From positions 31,132,949-31,196,948 of the forward strand of contig CM119263.1 in the NCBI GenBank assembly GCA_051294375.1: 64,000 bases of DNA, given 5' to 3'. Of this stretch, positions 57,195 to 64,000 are shown in pieces. Positions within the stretch are counted from its first letter, which is position 1. Each line of letters opens with the position of its first letter. This stretch comes from Paraspadella gotoi. Lineage: Eukaryota > Chaetognatha. The position numbers and the translations under genes are program-made. Under the pieces are notes generated by a model, which saw only the letters and a program-made list of their open reading frames with translations, was not told the origin of the DNA and made no database searches.

Positions 57195-59827
57195 ATGGGG
57201 CGAACTGGAGACGAGAAGTTTCAGTGGAAGACGAACTACTTCATGAAGTTGATTCGACTTTTTGACGAATACGAAAAGTTTTTTATCGTCGGCGTCGACA
57301 ATGTGGGGTAATTTGATGCATAAAAATTGAAAAAGATTGTCCTCGAATGCCCTGAATGCCGTAAATCTTTGTCTAGGTCCAACCAGATGCAGCAGATCCG
57401 CATCTCCCTTCGCGGTTCCGCCGATGTCCTCATGGGAAAAAACACGATGATGCGAAAAGTCATTCGCGGTCGTTTGGAGACGAACCCCACTTTGGAAAAG
57501 GTCTCCCTTAAATCTTGGGATACGTATTTCGTGTCTTTTACCAAATTATTTCTATACTAAATGATGACAAAAATTTATTCATTGATTGAATCTGTGATTC
57601 ATGATCTTTTCAGTACCTTTACCGACTGAAGACAAAGAACTTTGACGACTCTGCCGACTTTTTCAAATCCTTTCTTTCAACATTCTCTCGTTTCTTTTCC
57701 CGCCCTCCCTTTCTCTCAACCCTGTTCCAATTCCTCCGTCCACACCGAAGATCCTCCCCCACATCGTCCGCAACGTCGGCTTCGTCTTCACGAAGGAAGA
57801 CTTGACCGAAATCCGCGACCGCCTCGTCTCTAACCGGAAGCCGGCGGCGGCCAAAGCCGGCGCCTTGGCTCCGGTCGACGTCTACGTTCCTTCGCTCAAC
57901 ACGGGCCTCGGCCCAGAAAAGACTTCCTTCTTTCAGGTTTTCCTTTTTTCCTTCTTTGAAATTAAGGAACCATGGCTCGTCTCTGTTTGACGTTTTTTTT
58001 TTCATTTAGATTTGCCGTTTATTTTTATTTTTTATACTCCGCTTTTGCATACAAACGCTTTTCTCCCTGTGAACTAAACCTCCTCGTTTTTGCAGTTTTT
58101 CTCTCCGTTCCCCAAAATCGGTCCAAGCGTATTTCCCCCTCTTCGCTCGGGACACTGAAACTGGAGGGAATGACCCGTGAAAACAAATCTGCGGTAAATT
58201 TCGTTGACGTGTTTCCGTCTATCCGTTTGGTGTTAATGAATTCCCGTTTGGTTACCAATTCATCATTCGTCCGTCGGCGACATTCAACTCTTTCTTAAAT
58301 GTCCAGGCTCTCAACATCCCCACTAAGATCACGAGAGGCTGCATCGAAATCCTCTCCGCGACGAAGATGTGCACCGAAGGTGAGAGGGTCGGCGCCTCCG
58401 AGGCCACCTTGCTCGCCATGCTCGGTATTCAGCCTTTTTCCTACGGCTTAGAAGTCAAGGTTCGTAGCTCATGTCCATTTTTGTGACGCGAGCTGTCTAT
58501 GCCACGCCCCACCTGTCTCATCCCCAGATGGTCTACGACAACGGGTCCCTTTACCACCCGTCGATCCTGGACATCACCGACGACGACGTTCGCGCTCGAT
58601 TCCTTCAAGGCGCCGCCACCGTCACTATGGTCTCCCTTGCCATTGGGTACCCGACCAAGCTCTCCGTTCCTCATATGATCGCTAATGGATTCAGGTGACA
58701 CGAATTTGACGACGTATGGATGAACCTCATTACTCATTAGTGCGTAACAGATGTGCTTTTAGTATAGCTTGGGTAAACCAGTGTGTAGATCTTGGAGAAA
58801 CGGTCAAATATTCTTATCAAAACTTGACTCGGTTTTTAAAATTAATGGTTAATTTTGAAGGAGCCGAGGAAGGATCATTGCGAAGCCGGGGGTTTTTCAA
58901 TTACGGCTTGATTTCTTTTCGATTGTTAACATTTTTTCTTGCACCAGACGGCTTATAAAATAATAGAAATTATGACAAGGCAATGCCAATACGACAATAT
59001 GCAAATGAGGTTGATGAACTCAATCTCATTCTTGGTTGCATCAAAAGTTCCTTCCTTAGAATAACGCTCACTCGGCTGGAATGAAGAACATGTTATTAAA
59101 TACGAATCAAAGAACATTAATATGAAACGAGAGAATAAAGAAATAAAGATTAAGTCTTTAAATAATCATATAGTATGGCAACGGAGGGACATGTGTGATG
59201 CCTGGGGTGTGAGGCATCTCCCGACAGCTGGCGCTCAGGGCTTTGGACCCTCAGTGACCACCCCATGTCACTGGCGCGTTTATGCCGACACCATCACACT
59301 TTAACCAGCCTGACCGTGAGGGGATTGAACCCGGAACTCACGGTTGGTGAATGAGTTCTTGGCTGTCCAAGCCAATGGGACGAGCTGAGTTTCACCAAGC
59401 TATACGGGAGGCGAATTTAGGATTCGCCACAATAGTCTATTATTGAAGATCAATATCGAGAATCCGATTTCAATCCACGAGAAACCCGATTTCCATTCGT
59501 GAGACTCTGCTTCCAACATTTTCACGTCGTCGTCCCAGGAATTTATTGGCCGTCGCCGTGGAGACCGACTACACTTTTAAAGAGGCGGCGGGAATTAAGG
59601 AGTTTCTATCTGATCCTTCGAAGATGGAGGCTTTGGTCGCCGCCGCCTCCGCCGCCGCCGCAGCCGAGGCTCCTGCCGAAAAGGAGGAAGAGGTACCTCG
59701 ATATCAAAAAATTAAATTCGTTAAAAATTAATTTAATTAATTAATTGGTTCATAGGCCCCACCGGCCAAGGAGGAGGAGGAAGAGGATTCCTCGGAGGAG
59801 GACATGGGATTCGGACTTTTTGACTGA
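57195..59827 (+). CDS. RPLP0: Ribosomal stalk protein P0 (uL10)
   Basis: Seven exons join in phase: 57195-57307, 57377-57500, 57751-57936, 58307-58459, 58528-58694, 59539-59692 and 59756-59827. They give 322 residues (human 317). The chain is recognisable throughout: [24 protein letters not shown], in which the N-terminal domain binds 28S r[44 protein letters not shown]; and [12 protein letters not shown]. The C-terminus is the acidic [10 protein letters not shown] tail shared by all stalk P proteins, which recruits elongation factors. The Ala-rich hinge before it ([15 protein letters not shown]) is also typical. Intron 5 (58695-59538) contains an octamer palindrome element and a SINE unit. 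Confidence 0.96.
58993..59032 (+). repeat. Octamer palindrome element, copy
   Basis: ACAATATGCAAATGAGGTTG followed by ATGAACTCAATCTCATT, in RPLP0 intron 5. Octamer ATGCAAAT intact. Both palindrome halves are well kept. Confidence 0.75.
59174..59400 (-). repeat. SINE unit in RPLP0 intron 5, diverged
   Basis: Starts ATGGCAACGGAGGGACATGT, holds the core CCCTCAGTGACCACC...GTCACTGGCGCG, and on the minus strand has a B box GGGTTCAATCC and an A box-like TTGGCTTGGACAG. A single unit, clearly diverged from the 42-kb and 48-kb dimers. Confidence 0.75.
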
Positions 59828-60229
59828 AACTTTTTTTTTTTGACGCGTTTTTGACGTGAACTTTGTCATTTTTTTGGTAAAATTTTTAATTTATTAAGTA
59901 GTGAGAATATTTCTAACATTTTTCTCCAAACAAAAACAAAAACTAGATATCTAGTTTGGCGTGCTTCTTATGTTTTTTACGTTTATTATCACTTATATAA
60001 TTTCTTATCGTTATATATTTTAAGAATTACCTCAAAATTCAAACCATATTTTTTATACGTTTGCAGTTATATTACAAACGTTGGAACTTTATCAAGATTC
60101 CATCCATCGATTCATCGACGTTGACGAATCGATGACCAAAGATGCGACTCGTTTTTCTCAATCGAATGAAAAGGAGACAAAAAATGACATTTGTGATTTA
60201 AAGGAAATTATTGAGTCGTAGAAAGACTC
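59828..60229 (+). other. Intergenic spacer, nothing recognised
   Basis: About 400 bp, AT-rich, between the RPLP0 stop and the FBXL15 start. Confidence 0.45.
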
Positions 60230-62044
60230 ATGGCCTCCTTGGATAACGAGGAGGGATTGTTGGATCTCCACTGGGATGACATTCTCATTCCACGGATCCT
60301 CCCTTTTCTCTCTGTCAAGGTTGGTCCACTAGTTAATTTTCTAAAATGTTCAAAGATTCGCATTAATAACTAATAAAAAGGAGAATAAATTGTCCTTGCT
60401 TAGGATTTATTCATCCTTCGCGCCGTCAGCAAAAACTTTTCCGAATTGATCGATAGATTTTTGAGCAGAAATCGTCGTTTGGTTTTGGACGAAAGGATTT
60501 ATCAGAGACTCTCCGTGGCGGGTTATCAGGTTCGAGGAAATTGGAAGGGTGGACTAAAATCCACAAACCCTTCACAGCGGCCATTGGTGCAGGAGGCAAG
60601 TCATTCGCCTCCCAACCCAAAGGCCCTGTGGCCGATTCTCAGTTGACAGGGACGGGGCGCTTAACCCGGCTGCAACTTGGTGTTCCGGCCCGATCGGAAG
60701 CTCAAGGACTGCTTATATTGAACGGTTCTATCACTAACTCATAACAAATAATCTGTCTCTTCTTTTGATTTATTTAATTACGACTTATGATTGAGCCTTC
60801 AGCACTTTTGTAGAAAGCTCGTTCCTTAATTAAGTCCTCTGTCAATTCATTTCCTTTTTCAACGCTCCACTTCCAGCTGATCTCCTCCACCTCCACCAAC
60901 CTCCGTCTAATAAACCTCAGCGGATCCTCGATCAGGTGGCTCCGCAACGAGGTGCTACGTCCCACCTTATTCATAAACCCGCACCTCACTCACCTCGATC
61001 TCTCAGATTGCAATGGCCTCACTGAGGAAATCCTCTTGGATTTGGCCGCTTGCGAGTGCGCCAAAAATTTGAAAAGTGAGTCGTTGGATGTCATTTTGTC
61101 ACGACTGTATCTTGTCGGTCAAAATTATTTGAATAACTTCCTTTGATTTTATTTTTTCAAAATATCAATTTGATCCTATTTGAGATTAAAAATTATGGTA
61201 GCCTATCAGAAACCTCTGTGAGTGTGCTTTTGGTAGCACACTAACAGTAACAACTGCTTCGGCCTTTTTAGCCAATGGGAGCACAAGGGATAGTAATCTT
61301 TACAAACATGATTACCTTAGCCGTTTCTCAATAAGCCTACATATTTTCCATATCTCACCAAAGCCCTTTGCCTCGCGGGTTGCGGCTGGGCCGACGCCGC
61401 CGCTGTCACCACTCTTCTCTCGGCCACCGGCTCTCTGCAGCGTCTCGACTTAAAGGGCTGCTGGGGCTGCGGCGACGAGTCCGTTGCGACCGCGCTCGTA
61501 GCCAAAAATCCCGCCATCAAGTCCGTCTGTCTGGCTAAAATTTATGGATTAAGGGACGGGAGCGTACGGATTCTGGCCCAGGGAGCGAGAAGCTTGAAGT
61601 CTGTTAATCTGAGGTATTCAAAGATCCTTTTGTAAAGCGCTTCTTCTTTATGATTTTTGAGGTTTTAATTATTTTGAAGGTGTAAAGAAACATCGAAACT
61701 TTCCATTTCATTTTCAATTAAATGATAAGTTCTTCCGTTACAGATCTAACCAAATATAATCTAACCGTTCAGTCCCCTTTTCCCCTAACCGACGTTTCCA
61801 CCATTTTCCCTTTTTTTTTTTTTTGACCCTCAGCGAGTGCTACCGACTGACCAACACCTCCGTCTTCTACTTGACCGAGTACTGTCCATCCCTGACGCAG
61901 CTGTACGTCCGGGGCTGCCGCGACATCGACGCAGCAGGAGTGGAGCGGCTGCGGCGGCGCGGAGTCGAAATCGACGTCGAGGACGCGACGACGAAACTCG
62001 AACAGAAACAAGAAAAACCCAAAATGATTTTTTTGCAAATTTGA
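60230..62044 (+). CDS. FBXL15: FBXL15-like F-box/leucine-rich repeat protein
   Basis: Five exons, 60230-60319, 60404-60529, 60877-61075, 61364-61613 and 61834-62044, join in phase and give 291 residues (human 300). An F-box-like N-terminus (LLDLHWDDILIPRILPFLSV, then DLFILRAVSKNF) is followed by leucine-rich repeats: LTHLDLSDCNGL, LQRLDLKGCWGCGD, LKSVNLSECYRL and LTQLYVRGCRDI. The end, RLRRRGVEIDVE, closely follows the end of vertebrate FBXL15. The family forms an SCF ubiquitin ligase; in vertebrates FBXL15 removes SMURF1 and so supports BMP signalling. Human FBXL15 has an additional FVNLQV-like tail; here the tail is MIFLQI. Intron 2 has a GC-rich patch of unknown nature. An AATAAA signal stands at 62059-62064, 15 bp after the stop. 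Confidence 0.85.
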
Positions 62045-62058
62045 ATTTTATTTTTGGG

Positions 62059-62064
62059 AATAAA
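62059..62064 (+). promoter_or_regulatory. Polyadenylation signal of the FBXL15-like gene
   Basis: AATAAA 15 bp past the stop codon. Confidence 0.65.
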
Positions 62065-62307
62065 GCGAATCAAGATTTGTTTTCAATATCGGTCATCTTT
62101 TACTGACTCCCCCTCCACATCAGTCATTCCTTGTGCTAATCGTAGTATTTATGGTCCTCCCAGTTTTACCAGAATATTTAATTATTTATTATTGTTACGA
62201 AATGTTTTTTTTTTTCGTTTTCTTTTCTCGTTATCGTGGATTCGTTGTTTTTTTTTAAGGGAGCAGAGTTTCTAGGTCTAGATAGGGAAGGGAAGGCTGA
62301 CCAAAGC

Positions 62308-63565
62308 ATGTCCGACACCAGAACATGCCGAAGATGTGAAAAGGTGAGTGAAGGCGGAGTTTGAATTGTCTCGTCCCAGAAAGACTCATCGATTTACTCG
62401 TTCCTTTGAGGTGGGCCACATCGCCCGTAACTGCCCCTCGAAACCAGCGGAGGGCGCACCGGGCGCGATGGGCGAAGGCGGAAGAGGCGGCGGCGGCCGG
62501 GGGCGCGTCTTTACTCGGGGAGGTGATTTTTGGTCGCATAACTTGCATATTATTAAATTGAAAAAATATCTCTCCTGACTCGTTAATTTATATCCCGTTT
62601 TTGTGACGAAATAACCGGTTGACCGTCATTGTGTAATAGAATAATTTGTGGTTCATTTCAAATGAGATTGAACAACTCAAAAGAAGAATCACAAAATCTC
62701 TTCCGATCCACGACCCTCATTTCTGCATCCAATTTGATCATAAATGCAGGCGGTCGCGGTCGAGGTGGGCGTGGAGGCGGATTCGGCAACATGGCCGATG
62801 TACAGTGTTACAACTGCGCCCAGATGGGTCATATCGCCAGGTAAGGTCGTTTGGAGTTTTTTAAGTTATTATGTGGAATTTTTAAGTCCTACCCTTTCTC
62901 ATTTATTTTGTAGCCAACGAAAGGAAGATGAGGAGAGAGAGAGAGNNNNNNNNNNAGAGAGAGAGAGAAAACGCAGGATGACAATTAATGCCTTTTTTAA
63001 GAAAAAAAATAACGTTTTCCAATCTTAAGCAAATGCGAGAACGAGCGCGTGGAAATGTCTCGGCCGCGTGGCGGTCGTGGTGGCGGACGCGGCGGCCGCA
63101 GAGGGGGCGGCGGTGGAGGAGGAGGATATGCCGAAGTCGACTGTTACAACTGCGGGGAACTCGGCCACATCGCCAAGTTAGACTCTGGAAGGTTTTTCAT
63201 GTGATGTACGGATAAAAGAGTCTCATTCTTGTTTGTCTTCAGTGATTGCACGAACGAGCGCGTCGAGGGGGCGGGTCCATCCCGCGGCCGGGGACGCGGT
63301 CGCGGCGGCGGTGGTGGTGGCGGCGGCGGCGGCAGCGGAGTCCCCATGGAGGACGTTGTGTGCCACAACTGTTCGCGCACGGGACACTTCATGAGAAACT
63401 GCCCCGATAAGTCACTCGACAACATCAAGTGTTACAGGTCAGGGATGTGATAGTTTAATAGTTTTACGTTGTGTAATAGTGTCACGATTGACCATAACCT
63501 ATCTTGTGATCAGATGTAATGTTATGGGCCACTTTGCGCGCGACTGTCCCAACGAGGAAGAGTAA
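62308..63565 (+). CDS. CNBP: CNBP-like zinc-knuckle/RGG nucleic-acid binding protein
   Basis: Six exons join in phase: 62308-62343, 62411-62522, 62750-62840, 63030-63176, 63243-63437 and 63514-63565. They give 210 residues. Five CCHC zinc knuckles (CxxCxxxGHxxxxC) are seen: CRRCEKVGHIARNC, CYNCAQMGHIASKC, CYNCGELGHIANDC, CHNCSRTGHFMRNC and CYRCNVMGHFARDC. Gly/Arg-rich RGG stretches stand between them. Most knuckles are cut by an intron at the same place after GHIA, so the exons are likely products of repeated exon duplication. Vertebrate CNBP has seven knuckles and one RGG box and binds G-rich RNA and DNA, aiding translation. Here RGG segments occur after several knuckles, so it may be a relative rather than a strict orthologue. 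Intron 3 (62841-63029) contains a GA repeat and a 10-N gap. Confidence 0.82.
62946..62955. other. Assembly gap (10 N) in a GA repeat
   Basis: N run inside a GAGAGA stretch in intron 3 of the CNBP-like gene. It probably marks an unresolved microsatellite. Confidence 0.99.
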
Positions 63566-63598
63566 AAGGAGAAGAGCGAAGGCCTTTATCCAAAACGG

Positions 63599-63604
63599 AA
63601 TAAA
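63599..63604 (+). promoter_or_regulatory. Polyadenylation signal of the CNBP-like gene
   Basis: AATAAA 34 bp past the stop codon. Confidence 0.6.
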
Positions 63605-64000
63605 GTCGCCACCTCAAAAATGGAAGAATACTGAGTAGCGAGTATTCTTCGTCGACCACTTTTTTCGGATAATAAATGTTTCGCCGGCAAGAAGGATAAA
63701 ATGGTTTTAAAAAAAAAACGGATAAATAGATTTACTGAACCTTCTCGCAGAATCACGGATTTTTCTATCTCTTAAACTGAATCAATCCGTAGTGTAGATA
63801 GCAATTTATTTTAATTTAAAAAATGGGAAACAATTTCTTTTGATTTGTCTTTTAAAGTTGAAGTATAATTTATTTTGACTTATCAATCAAATTAATGAAA
63901 TTCAGATGAGTTTTAAACATTTAATTACTTTTCTTAAAAGATCCAGTTTTTTATCTTTTAAATTTGTTTTATTTTCGACTATTTTATGTGTGACTTCGAC
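63605..64000 (+). other. 3' flank, nothing recognised
   Basis: AT-rich sequence to the end of the window. No gene or repeat recognised. Confidence 0.45.

Noticed and set aside
57561-57626. Box C/D snoRNA in an RPLP0 intron (ATGATGA ... CTGA)
   Set aside because: Boxes can be read, but there is no convincing terminal stem or guide. The region also overlaps the end of an intron-like pyrimidine AG.
61225-61260. Hairpin GTGTGCT/AGCACAC with a nearby ACA in an FBXL15 intron as H/ACA RNA
   Set aside because: The stem is only 7 bp, with no second hairpin and no H box at the right place.

Overview
This is a window of animal nuclear DNA. The evidence is intron-rich genes with GT/AG junctions in consistent reading phase, microsatellites, tRNA-derived SINE-like repeats and a DIRS-type retrotransposon. 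Clear orthologues of animal genes are present: NPAT, SLC36, TCERG1, LAMTOR1, CPSF6, NF-YB, cyclin B, RPLP0, FBXL15 and a CNBP-like gene. The window does not fix the species. Short introns, close gene spacing and GC-biased coding sequence in AT-rich spacers would suit a compact invertebrate genome such as a sponge, but that is a guess.

Layout: 1-1,933 is the 3' part of a C2H2 zinc-finger gene, followed 120 bp later by an NPAT-like gene (2,053-4,722). From 5,264 to about 16,562 runs an unnamed gene with tyrosine motifs of the IRS/Gab docking type. It is badly disturbed. One intron holds a decayed DIRS retrotransposon (9,331-14,488). Its last exons lie in one arm of a palindrome of about 0.72 kb per arm (14,666-17,447), and that arm is itself split by a 1.14-kb unclassified element with a 17-bp target duplication. 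Beyond the palindrome a minus-strand gene for a one-pass membrane protein (18,486-17,582) contains an assembly gap and a frame break. SINE-like repeats and a CT microsatellite fill 19.5-20.4 kb.

From 21.6 kb onwards the window is a row of same-strand housekeeping and signalling genes. They are an SLC36-type amino-acid transporter with a very large Ser/Thr-rich loop, TCERG1 (15 exons), LAMTOR1, CPSF6 (12 exons), a kelch-repeat gene, NF-YB, cyclin B, ribosomal stalk protein RPLP0 (uL10), the F-box gene FBXL15, and a CNBP-like zinc-knuckle gene. All of these are on the + strand.

The genes do not form one pathway. Two loose themes are lysosomal amino-acid sensing (SLC36 transporter and LAMTOR1/Ragulator) and transcription/RNA processing (NPAT, NF-YB, TCERG1, CPSF6, CNBP). 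The most unusual items are structural: the palindrome with its nested element, a DIRS internal complementary region that lies inside a gag intron, a dispersed 40-bp palindromic motif carrying the octamer ATGCAAAT, a SINE-like family with a shared core and dimer form, and a minisatellite that multiplies a splice donor site. All exon borders were read by eye from splice consensus and phase, and no database search was run.
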